From assembly GCF_900115125.1 (NCBI RefSeq), contig NZ_FOVJ01000001.1, positions 963,852 through 1,027,851 on the forward strand: DNA of 64,000 nucleotides, in the 5' to 3' direction. The stretch comes from Nitrosospira briensis (GTDB taxonomy: Bacteria; Pseudomonadota; Gammaproteobacteria; Burkholderiales; Nitrosomonadaceae). Under the pieces are notes generated by a model. The model made no database searches, was not told where the DNA came from, and saw nothing but the letters and a program-made list of their open reading frames with translations. Both the position numbers and the translations under genes were made by a program. This document shows, one piece after another, positions 17,473 to 27,425 of the stretch; positions within the stretch are counted from its first letter, which is position 1, and each line of letters begins with the position of its first letter.

Positions 17473-18396
17473 ATGTTCCCTGAAATTACCTTAACCTCGG
17501 TTCGATCCCCTTCCGTCCCGGCAAGCTCGGGTATTCGCTCGGCTGGGGATAAACTGCGCTTTATGCGTTGCGGAACGGTCATGCTCGGCCTGATGATAGG
17601 CGCCGCTTCGGTTCATGCGGAGACAGTCAGCATCAGTGCCTTTAAAGATGCCACTATTTTCGGGACCTCGGATGGCGCTGATACCGGAAATGCCAGCGGG
17701 ATGGGACCGGGTCTATTTACTGGAACCGATGGCCAGTTGAACGACAAGCGCACCCTGCTGCAGTTCGATCTGGCAGCGGCAAGCATTCCTGCCGGTTCAA
17801 AAATCGATAGTGTAACCATGAGCCTGTCCTTGGGGCTGGTCGGCGGCGGAAGCGGAGTGCCGCAGACTGTTCGGCTGTTTGACGTGGCCCAGAACTGGAG
17901 CGAAGGCAGCAGCGGTAGCCCGACCAGTAGCGGCATTTCCGGTTCCGGCCAAGGTTATCCCAGAGGAAATGGAGATTCGACCTGGGACTACTCCAATTAC
18001 AACAGCGATCCGGCAATGGCCACCAAATGGCAGAGCGGTGGTAGCGACCTTCACGGTGGAAACTTCTCGTCTATCGAAAGCGCATCCACCGCTTTTACCA
18101 CGTTTACCCCTGGATCAGTTCACACCTGGAGCTCGGCGGCAATGGCTGCGGATGTGCAGGATTGGCTTGACAACCCATCTCAGAATAACGGCTGGCTGTT
18201 GAAAAGCGACGAAGAAGGCATCCGGCAATCGCTCCTGGGCTTCTGGTCCAAGGATGGCGCGATGGCGGCGGGCGACGCTGCTCTCGCGCCAAAACTTGAA
18301 ATCATCTATGCCCCAATACCCGAACCCGAAACCTATGCAATGCTCCTGGCAGGGCTTGCCCTGCTCGGGTGGCGGATGCGCCAGTTGAAGAGCTGA
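17473..18396 (+). CDS. PEP-CTERM protein with DNRLRE-type domain
   Basis: A 307-residue exported protein. GGAGG lies six bases before the ATG at 17473; the hydrophobic signal segment (MRCGTVMLGLMIGAASVHA) starts 30 residues in, so 17563 is an alternative start. The mature part matches the DNRLRE domain (DATIFG...NDKRTLLQFDLAAASIPAGSKIDSVTMSLSL, and later a W-rich segment), a beta-sandwich common in surface and carbohydrate-associated proteins. It ends in the sorting signal IPEPETYAMLLAGLALLG plus basic tail, for processing by an exosortase not encoded here. Confidence 0.87.
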   Translation: MFPEITLTSVRSPSVPASSGIRSAGDKLRFMRCGTVMLGLMIGAASVHAETVSISAFKDATIFGTSDGADTGNASGMGPGLFTGTDGQLNDKRTLLQFDLAAASIPAGSKIDSVTMSLSLGLVGGGSGVPQTVRLFDVAQNWSEGSSGSPTSSGISGSGQGYPRGNGDSTWDYSNYNSDPAMATKWQSGGSDLHGGNFSSIESASTAFTTFTPGSVHTWSSAAMAADVQDWLDNPSQNNGWLLKSDEEGIRQSLLGFWSKDGAMAAGDAALAPKLEIIYAPIPEPETYAMLLAGLALLGWRMRQLKS

Positions 18397-18581
18397 TCAA
18401 TCATTATGTCTGCGCCGGCAGGCTTTCTCGAAAGAAAACAGCTCAGCCTGTCCCCTGCTCAGAGGCCGTCGCGTACCGGGCGAGTTCCGCAGTATTCAAA
18501 ACGCGCCGTGTATACTCAATCCTGATCCTGCAATATTATTAAAGATTAGGCGATTTCTGACTCATGGCTTCAGGAAAAAAT

Positions 18582-20231
18582 ATGACTTCGGCAAAAACCG
18601 CTGCCGCGATGTTCACGATAATGCTCTGCGTCGGAACACTGGAAGCACAGGCGCGCGACACGCATGACCCCGCCGGAAATGCGCTCAACGAAAAACTGGG
18701 CGATGTGAACTTCCCGGTTAGCTGCAACCCGGCGGCCCAGAAGGAATTCAACAGGGCCATGGCGCTATCCCATTCCTTCTGGTTCGACCCGGCAATCAAA
18801 TCGTTTCAAACCGTGGTTCACCATGATCCCCAATGCGGCATGGCTTACTGGGGCATCGCCCTCATGTCCCTGGGCAATCCATTCGCCTGGCCGCCCAGCC
18901 CGAAAGCATGGAAGGCGGGGGCGTCAAGCGTGGCCGACGCGCAGCGACTGGGTGTCAAGAGCGAGCGCGAACGCGATTATATTCGCGCGTTGGCCGCGTT
19001 CTTCAAGGATTGGGACACGACAGATTACCGGACCCGGGCACTGGCTTTTGAAAAAGCGATGGAAGGCCTGGCAGCAAGCAACCCGGCCGATATGGAAGCA
19101 AGGATCCTCTATGCACTCGTGCTCAACGCTACTGCGGTGCCGATTGATAAAACCTTCGCCAACCAGCACAGGGCGGCGAATATTCTGGAGCCGTTATTCG
19201 AGAAGTATCCAGACCATCCCGGAGCCGCTCACTATCTGATCCATACTTATGATTATGCCGAGCTGGCTGAAAAGGGCCTTCCCGCCGCCAGAGCCTATGC
19301 CAACATCGCGCCATCGGTGCCCCATGCGCTCCACATGCCGTCGCACATCTTCAGCCGCCTTGGACTCTGGCATGAGATGGTGCAAAGCAATCAAGCCTCT
19401 TATGCTGCCGCCAAGAGTGAACTCAAGGAAGCGACCCTCGGCATTGGCACGTATGACGCACTGCACGCCATGGACTACATGGTTTTCGCACATCTCCAGC
19501 AAGCACAGGACAAGGCAGCCCGACGGCTGGTGGAGGAAGCGGCTTCAATCCGCCGGGTCAAGGTGGAGAATTTGCCGGCCGCATATGCCTTTGCCGCAAT
19601 ACCAGCCCGCTTCGCGCTGGAACGTGGTGATTTCGAAGGGGCTGCCGCGCTCGAACTATCGCCCGCCGAACTGGCATGGAACAAGTTCCCGCAAGCCGAA
19701 GCGATTCTCGTCTTTGCCCGAGGCCTGGGCGCCGCGCGCAGCGGGCACATTGCGGCCGCACGCGCAGATGTAGCGCGGCTGCAAGCACTCAAGGACATGA
19801 TGAATGCGGTTAAACAGGACTACTGGGCAGGTCAGGCGGACTTTCAAATGAAGACAATCAATGCATGGCTTGCCCTTGCGGAGAAACGCAGCGACGAGGC
19901 GGAGCAGTTGATGCGTGCCGCCGCGAAAGCTGAAGAGGCCAGCGACAAGCACCCTGTGACTCCCGGGAACGTTGCCCCTTCTCGCGAACTGCTCGGGGAG
20001 ATGCTGCTTGAACTCCACCGTCCGGCAGAGGCGTTTGCCGAATTCGAGCGTTCCCTGAAACGTGACCCCAACCTGTTACGAAGCATTTATGGTGCCGCTT
20101 GCGCTGCGGAAAGGTCAGGCAAGCTGAAGGAAGCGCGGGAGTATTATGCCAGGCTCCAGAATTTAGCCGCCGGTCATGATACCGAGCGCGCCGAACTAGT
20201 CCAGGCGAACGCCTTTCTGGAAAGACAGTAA
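18582..20231 (+). CDS. Large secreted TPR protein
   Basis: About 549 residues. The ATG at 18582 is preferred because CAGGAAA precedes it at good spacing and it gives a clean signal peptide (MTSAKTAAAMFTIMLCVGTLEAQA); an in-frame ATG at 18564 is possible. The protein is alpha-helical with TPR-like units throughout and the motif HDPQCGMAYWGIALM, typical of a family of periplasmic TPR proteins of unknown role. PHALHMPSHIFSRLGLW is another strongly conserved-looking block. No partner gene is adjacent. Confidence 0.8.
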   Translation: MTSAKTAAAMFTIMLCVGTLEAQARDTHDPAGNALNEKLGDVNFPVSCNPAAQKEFNRAMALSHSFWFDPAIKSFQTVVHHDPQCGMAYWGIALMSLGNPFAWPPSPKAWKAGASSVADAQRLGVKSERERDYIRALAAFFKDWDTTDYRTRALAFEKAMEGLAASNPADMEARILYALVLNATAVPIDKTFANQHRAANILEPLFEKYPDHPGAAHYLIHTYDYAELAEKGLPAARAYANIAPSVPHALHMPSHIFSRLGLWHEMVQSNQASYAAAKSELKEATLGIGTYDALHAMDYMVFAHLQQAQDKAARRLVEEAASIRRVKVENLPAAYAFAAIPARFALERGDFEGAAALELSPAELAWNKFPQAEAILVFARGLGAARSGHIAAARADVARLQALKDMMNAVKQDYWAGQADFQMKTINAWLALAEKRSDEAEQLMRAAAKAEEASDKHPVTPGNVAPSRELLGEMLLELHRPAEAFAEFERSLKRDPNLLRSIYGAACAAERSGKLKEAREYYARLQNLAAGHDTERAELVQANAFLERQ

Positions 20232-20913
20232 CGCAGGGCGGCACGTAGAGCGACCACCGAACTTTTTGAAATCTCGCGCTCTGCATTCCCCAGCGATGGG
20301 GAATGGAGTTCATGTAGCACGGTAAAAACGGCAATGGGGAAGGAAATTCCCGCTTGAGGCGATGCGCTTTACCCGTCATGGCTTGTGATCTGCGAAGCTT
20401 TGCGGGTGCAACGCACTTGAATTTCCTTTAAATCCCCTTTGCGCCGGCACAGATCAGTGCTCTCCTCGCCAAATCCCCTCCATGAAGCCCACGGTTTCGT
20501 AAGGGGGATTCCAGTGGATCCGTCAGGGCCGTGAATGTCCACGAACTCTCCCTTTCACGCTTTTGCCGATTTTAGTTCCGCATTCTCGGGGCCGAGTATG
20601 GCGTAACAGCGAGCTCTTTTTTTTAACCACATCGAGATACCTGGATTCATCATGAGGTGTGCGGTTTTTCCAGCAAGGAAAAGGACCCGAATCTACTTGA
20701 ATGCCAGTGCGCGCAAGGCAGCTTGATGAGAGAATCATGGTTCGACTCATGTCCGCCCCCGTATCTGGATTCAGGGACCTTCAATACTAGACGTTTCGGA
20801 GAAAAAGAGAAATTGTCTCTAACAGATCTTAGAATAATTATTCACAAAGACTTAGCAGTTCTTGATTTAATCTATAGCATCTATAGCAGTAAGGAATTTT
20901 TATGGCAACTCCT
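20232..20913. other. Long intergenic stretch between convergent genes
   Basis: This 682-base gap separates the TPR gene (plus) and the K+ channel gene (minus). It holds the hairpin at 20284-20305. Base composition becomes AT-rich from about 20780 to 20890. An 86-codon plus-strand ORF at 20657-20917 has no ribosome-binding site or recognisable sequence, and I do not call it. Confidence 0.5.
20284..20305. terminator. Hairpin after the TPR gene, possible terminator
   Basis: CATTCCCC and GGGGAATG form a perfect 8-bp stem around a 6-base loop, 53 bases after the TPR stop codon. No T-tract follows on either strand, so termination is not certain. Confidence 0.4.
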
Positions 20914-21816
20914 CTAATTGCGTGAGAAGAATGGAAGCCTCACACCACAATTCCTGCAAAACTTTGCGTTCTCTTCCAATCCCGTTGTCAAGCACTCTGG
21001 GCACGTCCGGGTGTTTGGCTTGGGTGCAAATCGCTGGGCCGTCATTTCTGAAGTGATAATTCCAGTCGGAACAGCCAGAACGCTCCACCCAACCAGCATA
21101 GTGATTGAAGTGATCGCGCGCCCCAGATCAGTTTGGGGTGTAATGTCTCCAAATCCCACGGTTGTGACCGCTGTAATCGCGAAATAAACTGATGTAGGAA
21201 TACTGCTAAATGGAGAATTTGGGCCTCCTTCGATTACATATAGCAACGTACCATTTACAACGACCACGATCGCTACCACGGACAGAAAGATCACAATCTT
21301 GCGCCTGCTCGCTAACAGTGCGCTACCTAGCAACGAGTACTCCTCTACATAGGCGGCAAGTTTCAAAAGGCGAAACATCCGTAGCAATCGCAGAAGGCGA
21401 AGATCGACTAATGCATGCAGCCCCGGGATGAAAAAAGCCGCATAGGTTGGAAGAATCGCGAGAAGATCCACTACTCCATAAAAACTTCTGGCGTAACGTA
21501 CTGGATGTTTCACACATGCCAGCCGAGCGATATATTCGATTGTAAACGCAACGGTGAAAAACCACTCTAGAGCATTCAGGGCTGCAGCGTGTCGGCTGCT
21601 AATCGAGGAAACGCTGTCAAGCATAACCACAGCCACACTCAACAAAATGGCAGCAATCAGCGAAAAGTCGAACCATCGTCCAGCACGGGTTTCGGCCTCG
21701 AAGATAATTACAAAGAGACGATCGCGAAAACCAGACCCGGGTTTGCCAAAATAGGCCGCAAGATCGGTCTTCGCAATTGGGCGTGTCGGACTGCTTTTAT
21801 GTTCCTTTTTATTCAT
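20914..21816 (-). CDS. Voltage-gated-type potassium channel with C-terminal zinc ribbon
   Basis: A 300-residue six-helix channel. S1-S3 lie at about residues 50-135; S4 carries regularly spaced arginines (DLRLLRLLRMFRLLKL, 139-153), so it may sense voltage. The pore helix and filter TAVTTVGFGD (215-224) is the K+ signature, followed by S6. The cytoplasmic tail ends in CPEC...CRNCG (Cys272, 275, 287, 290), a zinc-ribbon-like knuckle that is uncommon in such short Kv-like channels. The start at 21816 has GGAG eight bases upstream. Confidence 0.88.
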   Translation of the reverse strand: MNKKEHKSSPTRPIAKTDLAAYFGKPGSGFRDRLFVIIFEAETRAGRWFDFSLIAAILLSVAVVMLDSVSSISSRHAAALNALEWFFTVAFTIEYIARLACVKHPVRYARSFYGVVDLLAILPTYAAFFIPGLHALVDLRLLRLLRMFRLLKLAAYVEEYSLLGSALLASRRKIVIFLSVVAIVVVVNGTLLYVIEGGPNSPFSSIPTSVYFAITAVTTVGFGDITPQTDLGRAITSITMLVGWSVLAVPTGIITSEMTAQRFAPKPNTRTCPECLTTGLEENAKFCRNCGVRLPFFSRN

Positions 21817-22050
21817 GCTTAAGTCTCCGTAGCGGCATCGAGCAAGCACATCCCCTGGATCGCGTGATCCTCTAAAAGATGGGCATCCGTAACGTGCGTG
21901 TATCTGGGCTTGAGTTTATATTTGCAAAGCATTGCTGTTCCTTTATACAAAAACATAGGGAAGTTGGAAATTCAATAAAAAAAACAGATCCATTTCTTTA
22001 GCGGCGTTTCGGCGCGCGCTTGATTCCTATAACGATCCGAAGGAGAAGTT

Positions 22051-23310
22051 GTGACACCAACCGCCATTCAACTGATCAGCTCAGCGTTATTTGCTATTGC
22101 CATTTTGCACACCTTCTCCACCAAGTTTTTTGAGCGCCTGGCGCATACCAGACCTGTCCATGCCGGACTGTGGCACCTGCTGGGTGAAGTGGAAGTAGTG
22201 TTTGGCTTCTGGGCCTTAATTCTGATGATGGCAATGTTTGCCATCGATGGTTCAACGGTAGCAACGCGCTACATCGACTCCCGCAACTTCACCGAGCCGA
22301 TGTTCGTCTTCGCCATCATGGTAATCGCCGGCACTCGTCCGATCCTGCAAACTGCAATGGTTGGGGTACGCATAGTGGCTCGCATCGTCCCCTTGCCCGG
22401 AAGCATGGGATTCTATTTCACGGTCTTGGCGCTGGTGCCCCTACTAGGTTCGTTTATCACCGAGCCTGCGGCTATGACGCTGGGTGCTTTGATCCTGGCC
22501 GATCGTATTTTTGCGAGAGGCATTTCATCGCGCCTCAAGTACGCCACGCTGGGTGTGTTGTTTGTCAATATTTCCATTGGGGGCACACTGACACCCTTTG
22601 CTGCACCGCCCGTGCTGATGGTAGCCGGAAAATGGAACTGGGATATTGCATTTATGATGTTGGCGTTTGGCTGGAAAGCCGCAATTGCAGTTACCTTGAA
22701 TGCCGTCGGAGCAACGGCGCTGTTCCGCAAAGAATTGAGTCAACTGCAGTCTACGGACAATGGCGGGCACAGCGAATCGGTGCCTTTCGTCCTGGTATTT
22801 ATCCATTTGGCATTTCTTGCGGGCGTCGTGGTGTTCGCTCATCACCCTGCGATATTCATGGGCTTATTCCTCTTTTTCCTCGGGGTGGCCCATGCTTATC
22901 AGCGTCACCAGGATCGCCTGATCCTGCGCGAGGGATTACTGGTCGCCTTCTTTCTGGCAGGCCTGGTCGTCTTGGGCGGGCAGCAGCAGTGGTGGCTACA
23001 GCCGGTTCTGATGAGCATGAGTAGTGACGCAGTATTCTTTGGCGCGGCCATTCTGACCGCATTCACTGACAACGCAGCCCTGACCTACCTCGGCTCCTTG
23101 GTCGAAGGTCTGTCCAATGACTTCAAGTATGCCTTGGTCGCTGGAGCAGTCACGGGGGGCGGCCTGACTATCATCGCCAACGCTCCTAATCCAGCTGGAA
23201 TCGCCATCTTGCGCGGGCACTTTGAGGATGAAACGGTTCATCCATTGGGGTTGTTATGGGGCGCACTACCGCCAACCATCATTGCGGCGCTGGCATTCCG
23301 CTATCTGTGA
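22051..23310 (+). CDS. Putative Na+/H+ antiporter (PF07399-type)
   Basis: A 419-residue membrane protein with about 11-12 hydrophobic segments, starting at a GTG with GGAGAAG upstream. Features include FSTKFFERLAHTRPVHAGLWHLLGEVEVVFGFWA, charged residues inside helices (NFTEPMFVFAIM; GSFITEPAAM; FTDNAALTYLGSL), and two similar halves typical of the NhaD/ion-transporter superfamily. It would exchange cytoplasmic Na+ for H+. Its stop is 153 bases from the convergent Mrp-like cluster, so two different antiporter types sit side by side. Confidence 0.8.
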   Translation: MTPTAIQLISSALFAIAILHTFSTKFFERLAHTRPVHAGLWHLLGEVEVVFGFWALILMMAMFAIDGSTVATRYIDSRNFTEPMFVFAIMVIAGTRPILQTAMVGVRIVARIVPLPGSMGFYFTVLALVPLLGSFITEPAAMTLGALILADRIFARGISSRLKYATLGVLFVNISIGGTLTPFAAPPVLMVAGKWNWDIAFMMLAFGWKAAIAVTLNAVGATALFRKELSQLQSTDNGGHSESVPFVLVFIHLAFLAGVVVFAHHPAIFMGLFLFFLGVAHAYQRHQDRLILREGLLVAFFLAGLVVLGGQQQWWLQPVLMSMSSDAVFFGAAILTAFTDNAALTYLGSLVEGLSNDFKYALVAGAVTGGGLTIIANAPNPAGIAILRGHFEDETVHPLGLLWGALPPTIIAALAFRYL

Positions 23311-23463
23311 GTACCTTCGACGCGATTGTACGTTGCGTATCCTCGAATATCGTGTTTTATTGGCAAAAGTATTGTGCATCCTTGAGGCAGGTGTAACAAG
23401 TTATGGCCGTGCCTCTCTCCACGGAAGGACTTAAATTAGCCAAAAAGATACCCAAGCGAAAGT

Positions 23464-24966
23464 TCAAGGGGAATACTCCCTCACAGCAATAATCTTTACC
23501 CAGAAGAGCGGGCTCCAGTTCGATTCGGAAAATATCCCTGCTGCTAAAGTCGCGGCAGCAGTGACGAGGGGAGGGATCAGCAGGAGCCAGGCGGTTTCCT
23601 TTCCGCCTCGTGCCTGGATATGCTTCCGAGGCCAGGCGGGCGGCTGGCTTTTGAACCAAAGCCGGTAGAGGATCGGCAAAAAGTAGATTGCGTTAAGCAC
23701 GCCTGAAGCGGTTAGAACCCATTCGGCCCAGATTATGTTCGCCTGTTGCGCGCCCTCGCTGAGATAAGATTTACTAACATAGCCTGCGGTAAGTGGTGCC
23801 CCCATCATTCCTAATGCCGCAATACTGAAAGCTGCCGAGGTCAACGGCATGCGCCTCCCGGCGCCATTCATCCCGCTTATCTTGTGAACGCCCAGAGTTT
23901 CAGCGTAATTGCCGGCACAGAAAAAGAGGGTGATTTTCATGATGCCCTGATGAACGAGATGAACTACGCCGCCAACCGTACTAATCAGGCCTAACATGGC
24001 AGTGCCGAGGATGATATAGGAGATCTGGCTGATCGTGGAATAGGCCAGCCGACGTTTGAGATTATCCTGCCAGATAGCACGCAATGAGCCCCAGACGATC
24101 GTCACCGCAGCTGCTACGGCAAGAGGAGGAAGTACACCGAGCGATTCGGAAAACTCCGCGCCATAAACCTCGTACACTACCCGCACGATGCCGAACGCTC
24201 CCGCCTTCACCACGGCTACCGCATGCAAAAGGGCAGAGACAGGCGCTGGGGCTACCATTGCCTGCGGAAGCCAGCCATGCAAGGGAACAATGGCGGCCTT
24301 TACGCCTAATCCGGCGATAAGCAAGACAAAAATTATTTTAAGTTGACCGTCGTATTCGGATCCCAGCGAGGCAACAGTGCCCCCATAGGTGAAATCGACC
24401 TGTCCCAGCAGATCGTAGAGCCAGACCACACCTGTAAGCAGGACTGCGCTGCCCGTGAGTGTGTAGGCCAGATATGTGTTTCCGCCACGGATGGCGACAT
24501 CAGTGCCGCGGTGAACGATCAGCGGATAGGTGGACAGCGTCAGCAACTCGTAGAAGAAAAAGAACGTGAATAGATTGGCTGCCATGGCTATACCCACGGT
24601 AGCGGTCACACAGAGACTGAAAAAACCAAAAAACCGGCTGCGGTGGGGTGAGTCCTCCAGATAGCCGATGGCATAAAGTGTAGTCAGTAGCCAAAGCGCT
24701 CCTGACAGGCTCACGAACAGTATCGCCAGTGCGTCTGCTTTAAGCGCCAGATCCAGTCCGGGCAGAACAGTGTGACGGAAATGATAGCTCTGATTATCCA
24801 TCACCCCCCATATCATGTAACCGATGAGCAACAGCTTGATTATCGCGCCTGCGAGGTTCAATGCCGTGCGCAGGCGGAAACGTGTTTCCGCCAGAAAAAA
24901 TATGATCAGTCCCGGTACAAGCGAACTTCCAAGCACGAGCAGCGGCAGGGCTTCATTGAGGTTCAT
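23464..24966 (-). CDS. Mrp-type antiporter subunit D family protein (second copy)
   Basis: A 500-residue proton-channel subunit (Proton_antipo_M fold, related to NuoL/M/N) with about 14 helices. Characteristic residues are the Glu in FFFFYELLTLSTYPLI and the Lys/His set in AGLGVKAAIVPLHGWLPQAMVAPAPVSALLHA. The start at 24966 overlaps the upstream stop as ATGA; the longer ORF reaching 25212 is a read-through into the upstream gene. It is the last gene of the first Mrp-like cluster and may replace the N-terminal NuoL-like part of MrpA, which is missing here. Confidence 0.85.
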   Translation of the reverse strand: MNLNEALPLLVLGSSLVPGLIIFFLAETRFRLRTALNLAGAIIKLLLIGYMIWGVMDNQSYHFRHTVLPGLDLALKADALAILFVSLSGALWLLTTLYAIGYLEDSPHRSRFFGFFSLCVTATVGIAMAANLFTFFFFYELLTLSTYPLIVHRGTDVAIRGGNTYLAYTLTGSAVLLTGVVWLYDLLGQVDFTYGGTVASLGSEYDGQLKIIFVLLIAGLGVKAAIVPLHGWLPQAMVAPAPVSALLHAVAVVKAGAFGIVRVVYEVYGAEFSESLGVLPPLAVAAAVTIVWGSLRAIWQDNLKRRLAYSTISQISYIILGTAMLGLISTVGGVVHLVHQGIMKITLFFCAGNYAETLGVHKISGMNGAGRRMPLTSAAFSIAALGMMGAPLTAGYVSKSYLSEGAQQANIIWAEWVLTASGVLNAIYFLPILYRLWFKSQPPAWPRKHIQARGGKETAWLLLIPPLVTAAATLAAGIFSESNWSPLFWVKIIAVREYSP

Positions 24967-26405
24967 CGGATCCCCAGCAGGATTAGCACCTCGGCAGATC
25001 GCACCCCCAGCAGCAGGCTCATCAGCGCGAGCGTGAAAGCGGACCACTCCAGCGCTCGTGCCGGCGAATTGAATCGCGCCCCTGCCTCCATGGGTAAGAA
25101 AGCCCGGCGCAGCACACGGCAAACGTAAGCCGCGCTCAGGAGTCCGCCTGAGATCATTACGACAACCCAGCCCCACTGCCCGCTGTTTAGGGCACCGTCG
25201 ATCAGCAGCCACTTGGCAATAAACCCACCCGAGGGAGGGAGACCCGCAAGCGTGATGCCACCGAGGGCGAAAGCGAATATGCTCACCGGAAGACGACTGG
25301 CTACGCCTCCCAGGCCGCCGATGTCATCTCGTCCCAGAGACAGAATCACCGTGCCTGCTGCAGCAAACATGGCCGCCTTCGCCAGAGCGTGTGTCACCAC
25401 CTGCATCACACCGCCCTGCAAGGCACTTTCGGCCGCTTCCTGGCTGGTGACGGTAACAAGGGGAAACAACAGAAAGAGATACCCGATCTGGGCCACCGTA
25501 GAATAAGCTATCAGCATCTTTAGCCGCGTCTGACTCAACGCCATGGCGGAACCCCAAAGTATGGCCGCCATGCCCAATAAGCCCAGCAGTTGTGCTGCAG
25601 CCGTCGTCACGAGCGGTGCGAACGGCTGCAGCCACAGGCGCAGGATGAGATAAAACGAGGCCTTGACGACCAGGGCGGAGAGCAAAGCCGAAACCGGTGC
25701 AGGCGCTTCGCCATGCGCTGGGGGCAGCCAGAAATGAAATGGGAACAGGGCCGTTTTGAGCAGCAGGCCCACGAGCATCGCTCCCACAGCAACGAATACG
25801 GCGGATGGCGCTTCGGCTTCGATGAGGGGCGCAAGCACAGCTATGGACACGGTGCCATAGGTGCCGTACACCAACGCCACACCCAGCAGGAACAATCCGG
25901 AGCCCATCAGGCCGGCCAAGAGGTAACGCATGGCTGCCCCGACTGACTCCGTGCCACCTCTTGCTGCTACCAGTCCCACCGCCGTCAGGCCCAGCAGTTC
26001 CAGCGTAACGTAGATGTTGAAGATATCGGCGGACAGGAACAGGGCGTTCATGGCCGCAAGCAGATAGCCTGTCAGAGGCCAGAAATAGCTGACACCTTCG
26101 GGGTGAGCAATGAAATAGGCTCGGGCATAAACGACGAGCAACAGCACGACCACCTGAGTAAGCAGGAGCAGGATGGCGCTCAGCCCATCCGCATACAGAT
26201 CGATACCAAGGGGTGCGCCCCAGCCGCCTACGGCATGGCTTTGTACCCCGCTGATGCTAATCTGCATGGCAAGCTTTACCGCCAGGCCCGTTTGAACTGC
26301 AAGGCCTGCTAAGGCAAGCCGCCCGCCGCGTCCAGGACCCCTCAGAAAAGCCAGGGATGCCCAGACAAGCGGGACCAGGATTAGCCAGGGTATGACATCA
26401 GGCAT
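24963..26405 (-). CDS. mrpD: Mrp-type antiporter subunit D
   Basis: A 480-residue NuoM/N-like proton-translocating subunit. The helix with the key Glu reads IFNIYVTLELLGLTAVG, and the channel Lys/His motif reads LLKTALFPFHFWLPPAHGEAPAPVSALLSALVVKASFY. The start at 26405 overlaps mrpC by 8 bases and is followed by MPDVIPWLILVPLVW, a normal first helix; the longer upstream ORF is a shadow of mrpC. It overlaps the next D-type gene by 4 bases. Confidence 0.87.
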   Translation of the reverse strand: MPDVIPWLILVPLVWASLAFLRGPGRGGRLALAGLAVQTGLAVKLAMQISISGVQSHAVGGWGAPLGIDLYADGLSAILLLLTQVVVLLLVVYARAYFIAHPEGVSYFWPLTGYLLAAMNALFLSADIFNIYVTLELLGLTAVGLVAARGGTESVGAAMRYLLAGLMGSGLFLLGVALVYGTYGTVSIAVLAPLIEAEAPSAVFVAVGAMLVGLLLKTALFPFHFWLPPAHGEAPAPVSALLSALVVKASFYLILRLWLQPFAPLVTTAAAQLLGLLGMAAILWGSAMALSQTRLKMLIAYSTVAQIGYLFLLFPLVTVTSQEAAESALQGGVMQVVTHALAKAAMFAAAGTVILSLGRDDIGGLGGVASRLPVSIFAFALGGITLAGLPPSGGFIAKWLLIDGALNSGQWGWVVVMISGGLLSAAYVCRVLRRAFLPMEAGARFNSPARALEWSAFTLALMSLLLGVRSAEVLILLGIR

Positions 26406-26724
26406 CCGGTCCGTCCCGGGCAGCATCCTCCCCAGGTACAGGTAACTGCATTTTACCCGTGAGATCAAGCAGGCGCCGCGCCAGCGCCAGCGCCAGCCCG
26501 GTAGCAGCGACAGACACGACGATGCCGGTGAGAACCATGGCCTGAGATACGGGGTCGGGGGAACCTCCACGCTGACCCAGACCCACCAGTATCAGAAAGA
26601 TGCCACTACCCATGATATTGAACGCAATTATTTTGCGCAGCAGATGGGGCTGAAGGAGTAACCCGGCCACACCCATCACGAACAGTGCGGCACCTGTCAG
26701 AGGGAACAGGAGTGCCGTGCTCAT
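26398..26724 (-). CDS. mrpC: Mrp-type antiporter subunit C (NuoK-like)
   Basis: A 108-residue protein with three helices, as in NuoK/MrpC. LLRKIIAFNIMGSGIFLILVGLG holds helix 2, and DPVSQAMVLTGIVVSVAATGLALAL is the typical third helix with DP(V/L)xQAxVLTGIVI. It overlaps the upstream gene by 4 bases and mrpD by 8. Confidence 0.88.
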   Translation of the reverse strand: MSTALLFPLTGAALFVMGVAGLLLQPHLLRKIIAFNIMGSGIFLILVGLGQRGGSPDPVSQAMVLTGIVVSVAATGLALALARRLLDLTGKMQLPVPGEDAARDGPDA

Positions 26725-27425
26725 CTTTCGGTCCCGCGGGTATCATCGTCATCGGCAAGTGTCAGGAACGTTCTCGCAAGGATAAGCCCGAGCGAAAAAG
26801 TGAGTCCAGCTTCAATAAACAGAATTAGAAGTCCTGCCCAGTCGTCCGGATACTGCAGCAAACTGCCTTGTTGCCTTGTTATCGTCCCCGCTGCCGCCAC
26901 GGCGAAGAAGAATAGCAGACCGGCCAGCAACCCTATCCGCGATGCAGGTCCCGGTAGGCCGGTCGTGTGAAGCATGCTGGCCAGTCTGAGCAACACGCTT
27001 GCTGCTGCCAGCACAGCGGCGGCCTGAAAAGCGCCACCCGCCCGATATGCTCCCGCCCATAACAGATACCCCGCGACCATGATTGCCAGCGGGACGACCA
27101 CACGCGTCAGCCATTGCAGAACCTCAATCTGCATTGGAACAGAACAGGGCTTTGTGGTTATGTGCTGCAAATTTCGCCCTTTCGCCTGAGTCAGCATGGC
27201 GGTCAGGGCCACGAACAGCACGACCACTTCCAGCAACGTGTCATATCCCCGGAAATTCAGCAGCACTGCTGTCACTGGATGGATTACTCCGCTTTCAGCA
27301 AGTTTTTCGTTCACCTGTACCGCCAGATGAACATGAGGCGCCGGCAGGTCCAGCATCACCAGGAATAAAAGCAGTCCGAAGGCAATGCAGAGAATAATGA
27401 TGAATGTGACGGCCAGTTGCCTCAT
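26721..27425 (-). CDS. Fused MbhE/MrpB-like subunit
   Basis: A 234-residue membrane protein combining two modules. Residues 1-90 match the MbhE module normally found at the C-terminal end of MrpA (VLLNFRGYDTLLEVVVLFVAL, compare the FDTLGE motif). Residues 100-234 match MrpB (VVPLAIMVAGYLLWAGAYRAGGAFQAAAVLA), although the usual NEPGGGF signature has changed to AYRAGGAF. The ATG at 27425 overlaps the preceding stop as ATGA. Confidence 0.8.
   Translation of the reverse strand: MRQLAVTFIIILCIAFGLLLFLVMLDLPAPHVHLAVQVNEKLAESGVIHPVTAVLLNFRGYDTLLEVVVLFVALTAMLTQAKGRNLQHITTKPCSVPMQIEVLQWLTRVVVPLAIMVAGYLLWAGAYRAGGAFQAAAVLAAASVLLRLASMLHTTGLPGPASRIGLLAGLLFFFAVAAAGTITRQQGSLLQYPDDWAGLLILFIEAGLTFSLGLILARTFLTLADDDDTRGTER

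Noticed and set aside
20657-20917. 86-codon plus-strand ORF in the gap before the K+ channel
   Set aside because: No ribosome-binding site and no protein-like pattern; end overlaps the channel gene.
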